This document shows positions 54,540-64,000 of a stretch of 64,000 nucleotides of DNA, piece after piece (position 1 is the stretch's first letter; each line of letters opens with the position of its first letter). The stretch is from Piezodorus guildinii (Eukaryota > Arthropoda > Insecta > Hemiptera > Pentatomidae), in contig CM041298.1 of the NCBI GenBank assembly GCA_023052935.1, forward strand, positions 59,142,217-59,206,216. Reading direction: 5' to 3'. The notes below the pieces were generated by a model. That model made no database searches, had not been told where the DNA came from, and saw only the letters and a list, made by a program, of their open reading frames with translations. Position numbers and translations under genes: made by a program.

Positions 54540-54905
54540 TTGACATTAATATCCACCACTGCTAATTGATTACAGTTAATGCAAACCGGTGACGATGATC
54601 AAAAGACAAAACGAGCTCGTTATCAGACAAGGGATCGCGGTGAGGTGGTTGTAAAGGCGGCCACCAGATAGCATCAGCTCCGACTAACTGCAGACTATTA
54701 TCATCCATTGTGCTGCACGTGCCGTATCGTGTGCTGGTGCGCACTCGGGTCGCGGTCAAGTGTGCTCCAGGGCACTCCAGCGCGGTGTGCGCCTCATTAA
54801 CCGCCTCTCTGCTTCTCCAGTCACGGAATTCTTTGGCTACCGTTCTCCTTCAGTGCTACTCACGGAATCGATTATCACTCTTATGCGGGCTCAATTTAAA
54901 TAATT
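54540..54905 (-). promoter_or_regulatory. GC-rich island, possible 5' exon on the minus strand
   Basis: CpG-rich, unlike its surroundings. On the minus strand ATG 54707-54709 in the context GCACAATGG starts a 49-codon frame (MDDNSLQLVGADAIWWPPLQ) to a stop near 54562, with weak donor candidates inside. Being upstream of ChAT on the same strand, it could be a 5' exon or promoter; no homology was recognised. Confidence 0.35.
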
Positions 54906-55074
54906 AGTAAATGAGGCAGTTGCTCAAAATGAATGAGTTAGAGTTTTAGCGTGTTTAGCTGAGCTTCCAATATCCCATAATGAAAAATAAAGTAAAATAA
55001 CATAAAAAATCATACCAGAAATAGTGTAAATCAGCAATTTTTTCAGTTGCACAAAATAAATGCGAAAGATGTGA

Positions 55075-55295
55075 GGTGACTTTAGGCACTATGCTAGCAT
55101 TACAGCCTTCTATGCATAACGTCGCGAGTTTGAACGAGGACTTTTTAAAGAAGTAAAAAATCCTTGGTTATAAGTAAAATGGCGATACCGTTAAAGACCC
55201 CAATCCTTATTAAATCTTGATTGGCAAGATTTAGGATTCCACTGCAGCATCGCCCGATTAGCCACAGTAGCATAAAATGACGTTAAATGAAAAAA
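55075..55295 (+). mobile_element. SINE family C, diverged copy
   Basis: Head GGCACTATGCTAGCATTACA with CGCGAGTTTGAACGAGG as worn B box; body CTTGATTGGCAAGATTTAGG; end CATAAAATGACGTTAAATG then A18. Confidence 0.75.
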
Positions 55296-55399
55296 AAAAA
55301 AAAAAAACATTTTAAAAATCCAATAACAACTTCATGTGTTTCTATGGGAACCCGAACAAGAAGCATGAATACGAAGTCCAATATGCTTAAATACACCAC

Positions 55400-56160
55400 T
55401 TATAAAATTAGTCATCATCGTCATAGTCTATCCTCTTGAACGGCTTATGCAGTGTGAGGAGGAAGTCTATAGAGCCCTCTCCAGCTCTGCCAGATCTTCC
55501 ACTGAAGTCTCCTTCTCTAGAAGTCTCTCTTTACCTCATATTCCCATTTCCTTCTAGGCCTCCCTCTTCCTCTCTTGCCCTCTACTTTAGCCTATAGGCA
55601 TTGTTGGCAATCCTACTCATACTCACATTTAATTGGCGGGAGGTCGGAAAGACATAGTAATCTAAAGTTTTTAAAGTTAAATTTCGTTGCTGCTTAAATG
55701 AGCCTGTGCGATGTCAGGTACTCGTTAAAGATCCTTATCCTAATTAAACCTGGACGTTGCTCTATCACGTCTCGTTTTTCCTTTTATCTTGCGAAAAAAT
55801 CTCATTTCTGACGCTTATATACTTGATTCATGTTTCCTTGTCATCGTCCAAGATTCCGAAGAATACGCCAAAATGGGAAGAAATGTTTATTTGAACACAG
55901 CCACTTTTGTTTTCTTCTCCACCTCTCGCCTGTTTAAGAAACCTCTCTTGACTGCTTCAAACATCCTGCCCAAGCTGCTATTCGATCATTTATCTCCGAA
56001 TCGATAGATCCATTTTCATTAATGTGCACTCTGGATTTGAAGTTGACTACTTGTTCGAGAATTTTGTCTTCGACTCTTGCTTCATATTTCTTCATGGCTT
56101 CTTCCCAACCTTCATCACTTTCTTTCTCACAGGGTTAATAACCATATTAATCTTCAGTTC
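55400..56160 (-). pseudogene. RTE-like LINE remnant
   Basis: Minus-strand frames with stops and shifts read KINENGSIDSEINDRI-like (RT thumb region, seen as HINENGSIDSEINDRIAAWA) near 55960-56030 and RGRGRPRRKWEYEV near 55540-55580, a typical RTE tail. A SINE C piece (GTGCGATGTCAGGTACTCGT) lies between them at about 55700-55760. Confidence 0.6.
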
Positions 56161-56239
56161 TTCTTTTAATTTATTAATAATAATATAAAATTAGTATCTT
56201 TGCTAATACTGGTCGGATTGAGATGATTTGCCTTTCATT

Positions 56240-56405
56240 TGTGTAAAAAATCCTTATGCCGTCCTTTGGGGACTTTAATATCGAGTCTGTGCGATTTTAG
56301 GTACTCTAAAAATCCCTGTTATAACAAAGCCTGGATTAGCAAAATTTAAAACTCATATTGTAGTGGCAACGACCGATTAGCCATAGGAACATAAATTAAT
56401 ATTTA
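56240..56405 (+). mobile_element. SINE family C, 3' part
   Basis: CTTATGCCGTCCTTTGGGGA, GAGTCTGTGCGATTTTAGGT and ACCGATTAGCCATAGGAACA match the body of the SINE at 39784; the tail is ATT-rich. Confidence 0.7.
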
Positions 56406-56599
56406 TTATTATTATTATTTTTGTTTTTTGTGGGTGGAGAGGGCAGGGGGGCGAAAATCACCTGTCGGTTATCATCGCCTATTCACAATTTTTATATTAC
56501 ATTTTATAAGCTAAGTTCTCTTTGTACATTCAGAATAATCCTTAAGTTTAGATCTTGACGTTTACATAATGCTTCTGTTGGAGAGTGCGGTATTCCGTA

Positions 56600-57000
56600 C
56601 TTCAAGAACTAAAACTTCAACATCGCGGAGAGCTAGTGTAAGAAGTTTTTCTTCTTCGTTCTTCTCTCAATGACCATGTCCTGCAATAAAACCAAGTGAA
56701 GACCGTCGGCGGTAATCGAGTATCGTAGAGCTTAGTTTCTAGCGCTTTAGTTTCGTCCAGGCCTTCTCGCTTCTTCCAGAAAGGAACAACTCTGGAGGAC
56801 GTACTTAGCATTTTGTTTTCCTTTATCACATTTACAAATAGGGCTATGGGATATTTTTATTTTTCTGAATAAGTTAGGTCTCAGTCTAAGATGGTTCATG
56901 CGGCTCCGTAAAATGATCGATTCTAAGTCCTTAGAGTTATTTTGAAGATGTTTTGTACTCCATATTTTTTTAAAGGCCGCTTTATTCACGGATTTAACCT
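56600..57000 (-). pseudogene. non-LTR retrotransposon C-terminal fragment
   Basis: Minus frame: RSRMNHLRLRPNLFRKIKIS, then the zinc-like SPICKCDKGKQNAKYVLQSC (C-X-C...H/Y..C), and after a one-base shift DETKALETKLYDTRLPPTVF and YCRTWSLREERRR. This cysteine block follows the RT in several LINE clades. 5'-truncated. Confidence 0.7.
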
Positions 57001-57237
57001 AATTCGGATAAAGTGTGGCACGTATTTGTGGTTGCAGGGACCCAGACATGCAGTAAGAACTTTTGGCCTGGAAAAGGCGCAAAGTCAATTCACGAACCGA
57101 TTTTGAAACCAATTACTCAATGAGAAGGTGTGGAGAAAATAAAAAGCTTTAAAAGGACAAAATTTCGAGTAACGCATGCCGAAGTTGTGAGTGAAGATTC
57201 CTCAACGTTTATAATATTTATCTGTCTGAAAAGAAAT

Positions 57238-57450
57238 CTGTTAAAAAAAAAAAATACTTTAGTGATATTTATAACTGTACTTGAAATAATTCAAAAAGTA
57301 AATGAGCAACACCAGAACTATTGCCATAAAAAAAGACCCGCAAAGAAACTACCTAGCGGTAGCAGTTGAATGCATGTATAATTTAGGAGATCTCAAGGCC
57401 TTTGTCTTTTCAGGTGGCTCGGAGGATTATTGGTAAGAGATGGAGATGAG
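57238..57450 (-). repeat. Jockey LINE 3' fragment J7
   Basis: A12/T-rich start, GTGATATTTATAACTGTACT, AAGTAAATGAGC, then CTTTTCAGGTGGCTCGGAGG, the complement of the coding end seen in J1. Confidence 0.75.
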
Positions 57451-57454
57451 AGTG

Positions 57455-57665
57455 GAGCGGATTGGTCTATTCGATAGAGCACTGGTCTACTGTTCTTTGG
57501 GTCCCGTCTGTAATGCGATAATTGGGTACGGAACCCTCCTGGAACACACCCAGCCTCTAAATAGTTGGTACCCTAAAATAGGGAAAAACCTGGCGGCTGA
57601 GCGTGATCAGTTGATTGTAAGGCCGTTGGTTTAGTAACAGTGCGAATATATATCTGTGTACTGTT
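57455..57665 (+). mobile_element. tRNA-derived SINE, family B
   Basis: GCGGATTGGTCTATTCGATA with GAGCACTGGTCTACTGTTCT as head; body AACCTGGCGGCTGAGCGTGA then TCAG. B box eroded. Confidence 0.7.
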
Positions 57666-57913
57666 ATGTATTGAGAATACTGAGGGGTGTAAATTCATTA
57701 TTGGATAATTATTATATTAATTATATAAATATTAATTAGCTTCGTCGGCAAAAGTTCAAAAGGCTTTTCCTAAGGGACGCATTCCATCTTCGCGAGCCGA
57801 CTAATGTATCCTAAGGTAACTTTTTGTAATATTGTATTGCAAAGCTAGTAGTAACGATTTCCTCAATATAATCATTCACAGTTCTACTTATTATATAAAT
57901 AGAGTTGAAGTTT

Positions 57914-57916
<3 letters not shown>

Positions 57917-57958
<42 letters not shown>
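57917..57958. repeat. TA microsatellite
   Basis: About 20 TA units. Confidence 0.95.
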
Positions 57959-57961
<3 letters not shown>

Positions 57962-58289
57962 TTTATTTATAATAATAATCTCTCTAATTGAAACCTATTT
58001 AATTTAACCCTGCATAATATTTAATTTAACCCACCTATTGAGATTGGTAAACATGAAACCTTTGGAAAAGAAATCCAATGGTTTCATTCAGTAAATATAG
58101 TCTGTACATCATACATCAAACAAACCAATTAATATAGTTTTTGAAGCTACCGCTGTCTTAGAAAAGCATTACTGAGCCCAAGTCACTTCATGGGTTGTAA
58201 AGGTACATGTTAGATTGAAATGGTTTCGTGAGAAAAAATAATTCTAAATACATACCAAATCTCAGTCAACGAACCAATAGATATTATTT

Positions 58290-58700
58290 CTTCATAAGTT
58301 TCGACAGAGTTGGGCTGAGAGGGATAGCGATTTTTGCTGCCGTCCCTCTTATCATAAAGTTTTGTTTTTTCCATATTTCTGATTACTATTTTGCTAGCTC
58401 CTTATTTAACGGCCTACTTATGATTCAACCGACTATCACCAGTACCAATCAAACTCTCCATCTCCCCCACGAACGCAATTTTCAATCAATAACTAGCAGA
58501 AGAGAACACGCCACATGGGTGCAATTTAAGGGGAAACGCCCGGGGGTTATTAGCGTCGGTAATCGGATAGGTTGGAGATGCGGAAGGAAGGAGGGGGCAG
58601 CTCATCTCTATGCATGAGCTTCTTTCGCCAAAACTAATGTTTTCCCTCCCTTCCAGAAGATGTCCTTTGATCTCGACCGATTTGCATTATGGAGGATTAA
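58290..58700. promoter_or_regulatory. GC-richer island of unknown role
   Basis: Mixed-composition, CpG-containing stretch with CCAAT at about 58445 and an octamer ATTTGCAT near 58680 (ATGCAAAT on the minus strand, a POU-protein site). No homology recognised to its 129- and 74-codon plus-strand ORFs. Could be regulatory DNA or an exon of the cholinergic locus, or simply old repeat. Confidence 0.25.
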
Positions 58701-59257
58701 TTTTATCAGGTATAATGACTTCCTGGTTCCGCTACCAGTATGCAACGGTTTCTGTTTTTGTTTCGATGAGTAAATCTACTAAGGGCTGTTTGAGGATAAT
58801 ATTAATCGGCGTGAGATTAAATATAATATTTTAAACTCCCATGATTAAATTACCTAGCTGGTCAGGTCACTGTTCTGTATTATTATTGTTATCGAATAAC
58901 TCATAGTTGGATGGGAATCAGAGGAAGTTATATAACCAGAAAATTTTGTTTACATTAGATCTGTTGTATTATATTATATAATTTCTAAACTTAAACAGTT
59001 TTTCTGTTCGAACCAGTGGGCAATGGTTCGATAATCTCCAATACTCATGTTTTGAAAGACGTCATGTCGTTTCTGGTGACAAGAGAGATGTATAACAACA
59101 TAATGCCTTAGTTTTTGTATACCTTTCTGTATTAATAAATTAACCAATTCGTCTTGTTAGCATTTTTTAAAAACAGGTAAATATGTAAGTTGATAGAATT
59201 TGATAAACAAATAAATGAGAAAAGAATAAAAGTATTTTTTTAGGTAAATTATGTTTG

Positions 59258-59442
59258 TTTTTTTATTATAAATATATTTATTGAAATTTACAACTGTATT
59301 TTGTAATACAACAAGTAAATATGCTGGTAATGATAAAATACATGAAAAAATATGAAGAGAGAGTACCCTTTGGCAGCACTCTAGTAGTCAATCTAAACAA
59401 GAAGGTCTCGAAGCCATCTTCTAATCAGACGCCTTGGAGGGA
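59258..59442 (-). repeat. Jockey LINE 3' fragment J8
   Basis: TATTTATTGAAATTTACAAC and AACAAGTAAATATG, then TTTGGCAGCACTCTAGTAG and TCTAATCAGACGCCTTGGAGG. Confidence 0.8.
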
Positions 59443-59649
59443 AATTATTTTTTAGAAAATAAAAACATTAATAATATGTATTTTAGACTATTATTCATTA
59501 TAGATCTAAATTAAGATACAGCTAGATCTTTGTCAACCAAATGGTATAAAGGAACTCCTAACTTGATTTAGGCTACATAATTGGGGTATTGGTAATAACT
59601 AATTTATTATCTGGGCATATCTCATTATAAATTTTTACTGGCACTAAAG

Positions 59650-59940
59650 TGATATACTATTTAAATGAAAGTTACCAGTTACGGATTCCAAAATGGTTAT
59701 TCAGATAGTAGCGTTGAATGCCCTATTTGTAATTCAGGCGAACCAGAAGATTTAAATCATTTTTCTTGCAATGTCCTGTTTACTCCGCTTCCAGAAATAA
59801 GTACTTGAGGACATATATTGGAAATATGTCTGACAATGACCTCATAGTACAACTTTTGTTGCAAATAGAAAATAAAAAGATATTTGAAAATTTATTTTAT
59901 TATGTAACAAAGTGTCCAAAGCTAAGAAATTTGTAGCTGT
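59650..59940 (+). pseudogene. LINE C-terminal fragment with CPIC zinc block
   Basis: Plus frames: YGFQNGYSDSSVECPICNSG, EPEDLNHFSCNV (C-X2-C...H-X4-C) and, after one or more shifts, LIVQLLLQIENKKIFENLF. Resembles the post-RT cysteine domain of R1/I/Jockey LINEs. A different family from 56600-57000. Confidence 0.55.
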
Positions 59941-60611
59941 CTCTTCAAGAATAATTTAAGCACATTACTAAAATAACAATAAATGAATTTGTTAAACTAT
60001 TTATGATTAATTTTTTTTTTAATATTTATACAGTTACAATTTATTTTGCCTTTTATTATGTATTTGTTTTTAAAGCGTATTTTGTTTAGTACAGTTGTAA
60101 TAGATTTCTTTGATTTATGTTTAACTGATTTGTACAACTCAACTCCATTTGTTTGGGCTAGCCCGAAAACAAATAAAGAGATTTGTTTATTTATACTATT
60201 TAAACAACAATTTTGGTTTATTATTTTCAATAATGATGAACCTTTGGAATAGAACAACAAAAATTACCCCACCCCCCTCCTCCCCCGTTATTTGGATTAA
60301 TAGTCATTTGGAAATAATAAACCATTGTGTAATAATATGTAGTGTTTTTATATTCACACTGAGTAGGTCTTACAAGCTCAAGCGTGTAATGTTTGAATTA
60401 AATTTCGTCATTTTGTTATATTTTAGCCAAGCGTTTTTGCATGTTTAGAACCTACTGAAAAAGGCAATCGTGTACATCTAGCCTAAATGGCACTTTAAGC
60501 ATTTTAATATGTTCGAATTTCTAAATTCGTATCCATCCTACGCTATTGTCTAGGTACTAAATAATCAACATATTTGTTTTATAAACTATATCATATTAAC
60601 TGCCCAAGAGC

Positions 60612-60843
60612 CAGTGGCAGATTTAGGTTACCCATCGAAGATACACCTAGAAATAATTATAAATAATGGTTACCGTCTAAACACTTAAATGCGTGTCTTG
60701 CTGTTCTAAAGTGTTTGAGGGGCTTTGGCGCTGATTTCAATAATGTTCAGAACAAGACGGGCAGTATGTTTATTAGATAAATAACTATTATTTAAAAATT
60801 TTTTTCAGGTGAACGTTCTATGGGTGACCTAAATCCGTGAGTG
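60612..60843. mobile_element. hAT-like MITE
   Basis: Left end CAGTGGCAGATTTAGGTTACCC; the reverse complement of the right end reads CACTCACGGATTTAGGTCACCC. Ends match at most positions over 22 bases, and CAGTGGC-type termini are usual for hAT transposons. 232 bp and no coding capacity. The 8-bp target duplication expected of hAT was not found. Confidence 0.5.
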
Positions 60844-61019
60844 CCTCTCGTACTGCAATCGTTTTGGAAGTGAGATAGTGGAATGGAAAAGAAGAAAGAA
60901 AGACTTCTAAACTACCAAGAAGTAAACATTTTATTATTGTTCACTATTTAGACAAAGACCTCTCTGTTATAATGGAGAAGAAAAGTGGTAACTGGAACAT
61001 GTAAAATTGTTTATAAAAA

Positions 61020-61900
61020 ATCTGAGGGGGCAACACACGACTTTCACTTAACTCCATTTTTAAGATCAATGAAGAATTTTCAAAAACAGTTGGAGATAAA
61101 AATATTAAGGAATTAATTATATTGAATTTATATAAAAGCATGTGTTTCATTAAAAAATCTATTATATTATTATTTAAAATAATCAGTTAGTTTTATGTGC
61201 ATTTCATCACTCTCTATTAACTTTTATAAGTCTGTGTATGAGATAATATTTTTTCTAAAATCTTTAGCTTTCCAACGGGTGTCATACATGTATATTACTG
61301 CTCTTATGTTCAAAAACGAAAAATTGCATTAAAAAAATATTTTTTCTGTTTTCTCCTTTAGTTGGGTATCGAATTCATTCCATTTATATATTTACCTGTT
61401 TTTCATCAGCGTTAACAAGATAATATAATTATTTTTATTGAATCTACAAAATTAAAGGTACTTTAGGGGAAGAAAATTTAAAATATCGGCATTTAAGCCC
61501 TGTCAGACCATTTTAATCAGAATAAAACCTACATGATATTAAAGCCCATTAAATTTTACATCGATATAGCGAGTTTAATCAAAATCGTCGGGACTGTTTT
61601 CGAGAAAATCGAAAAAAAGTGCAAATTGCATGGTATAAAGTGCCTCTTCTGGTAAGCTCATTTTGATGAAAAATGTTTTGTAACGTCTTGGGGGTATAGT
61701 TGTCTTAAATATGAAATATTTCAGTTTCATAGGACTTACCGTTTCCGCCCGGGAGTTACCACACACAGACCTTTTTGCGGGACTTGGTTATTTGGACTCA
61801 GGGGACCCTAAAACGTGTATTTCCGTTGAAAACTGGAATTCGAAAATTTTCAAGATCGCAATACTTCCTCTTACTATATATAGTAAGTGAAAGTAAAAAC
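61020..61900 (-). repeat. R1 repeat, full-length copy h
   Basis: Reversed, from TCTGAGGGGGCAACACACGA to CTTACTATATATAGTAAGTG and AAAGTAAAA. Close to the 11565 copy throughout, including the ATCGATATAGCGAGTTT and CCCGGGAGTTACC blocks. Confidence 0.88.
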
Positions 61901-62107
61901 AATATATAATATTGATTAAAATAGATTGCTCTAAAAATGATAAAGTGGTTGCAGGGCCTGCTGTATGAAATAAAAATATGTTTTATAATGTGATGAATTG
62001 ATAGACGTTCAAAGTATCTAAAACATTGATATTGCTGATATAACAGTTAGGAGATAGGTTCCTTTAAAGTGAGAACTGTTAATCTGTGGAATATTTGTGA
62101 AATTGCG

Positions 62108-62261
62108 TAGCGGCGTGGTCTAGTGGGCAGAGCACTAGTCGATTGTTCTTCGGGTAAGGGGTTCGAACCACTGCTGAGGCAGAATTATTTATTCTGGAGC
62201 CTTGGAGCGATCCTGGAATATAGAGACCCTTCTGGGGCACACCTAGCCTCTATAGAGTGGG
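62108..62261 (+). mobile_element. tRNA-derived SINE, family B, head and part of body
   Basis: The clearest tRNA-like head of the family: AGCGGCGTGGTCTAGTGGGC (A box), AGAGCACTAGTCGATTG, and GGGGTTCGAACCACTG (perfect B box). The body then runs directly into R1 sequence at 62262. Confidence 0.78.
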
Positions 62262-62592
62262 TATTCAATTTTTCGTTTTTGAACATAAGAATAGTAATAT
62301 ACATGTATGATACACCGTTGGAAAGCTAAAGATTTTAGAAAACATATTATCTCATACACAAGCTTTTAAAAGTTAATAGAGAGTGATGAAAAGAAGATAA
62401 AACTAACTAATTATTTTAGATAATAATATAATAGATTTTTTAATAAAACACATGTTTCTATAGAAATTCAATTTAATTAATTCTTTAATAGTTTCACGTA
62501 TTTTTATCTCTTAACTGTATTTGAAAATTCTTTCATTGATTTTAAAAATCGAGGTAAGTGAAAGTCGTGAGTTGCCCGCACCAGATTTTTTT
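62262..62592 (+). repeat. R1 repeat, right third (copy i)
   Basis: From TTCAATTTTTCGTTTTTGAA to GTAAGTGAAAGTCGTGAGTT and GCCCGCACCAGATTTTTTT. Confidence 0.85.
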
Positions 62593-62849
62593 ATTTGTGA
62601 AATTACTTGTTATTTCGGATTCGTCACATAAAAATGGCGAGAACATTGGAATCCGAAATCTGTGAACTAAGATCAGGATACTATATTGAAAAGTTGCATA
62701 ATATAGGAAATAACAGAAGGAATTGACAATGATCTGGCAGTTATACACACAAAGACAGAGCACTAAATGCTAAACAGGAACGGAACATGAAGGGCTGAAG
62801 GGAGAGAGAACAAAAGTAAACGAGGTTAGGGAGGGGTTGGCGGGATTAG

Positions 62850-63720
62850 GGCTGTAATTGGACGGGGGTGAGCTGATTGTGGGGTTTGCTTTGGAAATTA
62901 ACGCGTCATCCACAGATGAATACATCTGTAACACCTCCTGCACTGCCTATACTAACTGTCGTTATCGGATCTCCAATATTTTCGGTTTAGTATTCTGGAA
63001 GCAGTGTAAGGAAGGAGTAGATGGAGGAGGGACCGGTTCATTCGGAATATTCAAACTAATTGGACACCGGCGTAGAAAGGTATGGAAGAAAACAAAAAAA
63101 ACAACAACTTATACATGTCACTTCACTCGTACAGAAGAGTATCCCATAAGCGGTGCAGGTATCAACAGGACAAATATCTATTGACCTATCCAACTAGAAG
63201 ACTGTTACCTGAACAAGTGAAGTGAGGAGCTCAGGCGGATCTACCGGAAAAGCTTAGAGTGGGGATCGGTGAACTCCCTAGCAGATGGACAAGAATTCTC
63301 CGGGAGATCACGTTAGCGAACAGAAACCATCGGTGGGTGACTACCTCAAAAGGTGTTAGTAAAAGGAAGTATTTCCCCATCGTCGGAACAAGGCTAGGAA
63401 GATTCCTGGATCCTCCCGGACAACTTGGTTTCACAGTTTCTCTCTTCTAAAAAAAAAAAACATTAGACCTCGTTCCGTTGTGATGTTCCGAAGGCCGCCT
63501 AGCATATTCTCCTTATAAGAACGAAGCTTCAGAGGGACACAGGACTCCACGTTCTGACAGAGAGCGATCTACCTCTACTGATAATCAAACAAAACTACCT
63601 ATGCTACAAATCCTTAGTGGACGGGTGCAAAGCATATGTTGGTCCAAGTTACTCTTGCGTAATAGAAATGATCCAAAACGATTGTTGAACAATGGGAATG
63701 GGCAGACGCTACTGGGTAAG
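62850..63720. other. unassigned mixed-composition region
   Basis: Less AT-rich than the rest. Plus-strand ORF 62858-63184 (108 codons, Cys-containing, KKTKKTTTYTCHF near the end) and small ORFs on both strands near 63231-63450. No domain was recognised; it could be an unknown transposable element or part of a host gene running off the window. Confidence 0.3.
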
Positions 63721-63766
63721 GATAGAATTAAATAGCATACTGTGTACACAGCCCTTAATGTATATA

Positions 63767-63910
63767 AGGTGTACTCACTACGTTTGCTATAGCATGCTAT
63801 TTGTGTTATTTTGCTAAACCCGTCGAGTTTCTACAGTTATTTCCTGTATAAAATTGATGGGTTTAGCACAATAGCACAAATAGCATGCTTGGCAAACGTA
63901 GTGAGTACCC
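63767..63910. repeat. fold-back (long inverted repeat) element
   Basis: Left arm about 63769-63825 (GTACTCACTACGTTTGC, AGCATGCTATTTGTG, GCTAAACCC) is repeated inverted at about 63855-63910 with a few mismatches. The loop is about 30 bases. TA-rich flanks. Could be a small MITE or a hairpin RNA source. Confidence 0.75.
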
Positions 63911-64000
63911 CTATAGTATTATAGTAACTGTGGGTTGTTTATGTACGGTTGTAAAATATGTTCGTAGCGCTGTTTACTGGTGATTTAAATAAAAACTCCA

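Noticed and set aside
62108..62180. Possible tRNA gene with a perfect B box
   Set aside because: No closing acceptor stem, and the same head occurs in front of related bodies at 37610 and 57455, so it is a SINE.
1..64000. CRISPR arrays, bacterial operons or a bacterial insertion
   Set aside because: No regularly spaced direct repeats with unique spacers, no ribosome-binding-site gene clusters; all genes seen are spliced or transposable-element derived.

Overview
This is eukaryotic, strongly AT-rich DNA. It holds parts of two spliced host genes, one probable transposase-derived single-exon gene, and a dense load of retroelements, SINEs and other dispersed repeats. The host genes point to an arthropod. 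On the + strand are the last four exons of an ionotropic receptor that looks like Ir93a, a receptor type I know only from arthropods. On the - strand are ten 3' exons of choline acetyltransferase (ChAT). The organism cannot be named from this; a small-genome crustacean such as a parasitic copepod would fit, but that is a guess.

Layout. 1-760: remnant of an internally deleted mariner transposase. 757-4739: a Ty1/copia element (- strand) with two apparently identical 198-bp LTRs, a 5-bp target duplication, a half-tRNA-iMet primer site, most of gag missing, and pol broken by five one-base shifts. 6670-11036: Ir93a-like 3' exons; the 3-kb last intron holds a SINE inside a TA microsatellite and a repeat split by a LINE tail. 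11565-12475: a full copy of a ~0.9-kb unnamed repeat, here called R1. 13033-14256: 5'-truncated RTE-type retroposon with a 15-bp target duplication. 15640-18010: decayed second copia element. 18982-20331: intact 449-codon PIF/Harbinger-derived ORF lacking two catalytic acidic residues. 20970-28650: mostly AT-rich noncoding DNA.

28655-39385: ChAT exons on the - strand with clean GT-AG junctions and compatible phases. They encode about 556 residues and cover everything but the N-terminus. 40160-45945: an R1 copy split by a nearly complete Jockey-type LINE (ORF1, endonuclease, RT) with an 11-bp target duplication. 46560-64000: mostly repeats (R1, Jockey tails, other LINE pieces, three tRNA-derived SINE families, tandem repeats, a hAT-like MITE, a 140-bp fold-back). 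Four GC-rich stretches lie here, and some could be promoters or 5' exons of ChAT, whose start was not found.

The two host genes share a neuronal setting (chemo/thermo/hygro-sensing and acetylcholine synthesis), but nothing shows they are functionally linked. No prokaryotic-type system, CRISPR array, rRNA or intact tRNA gene was seen.
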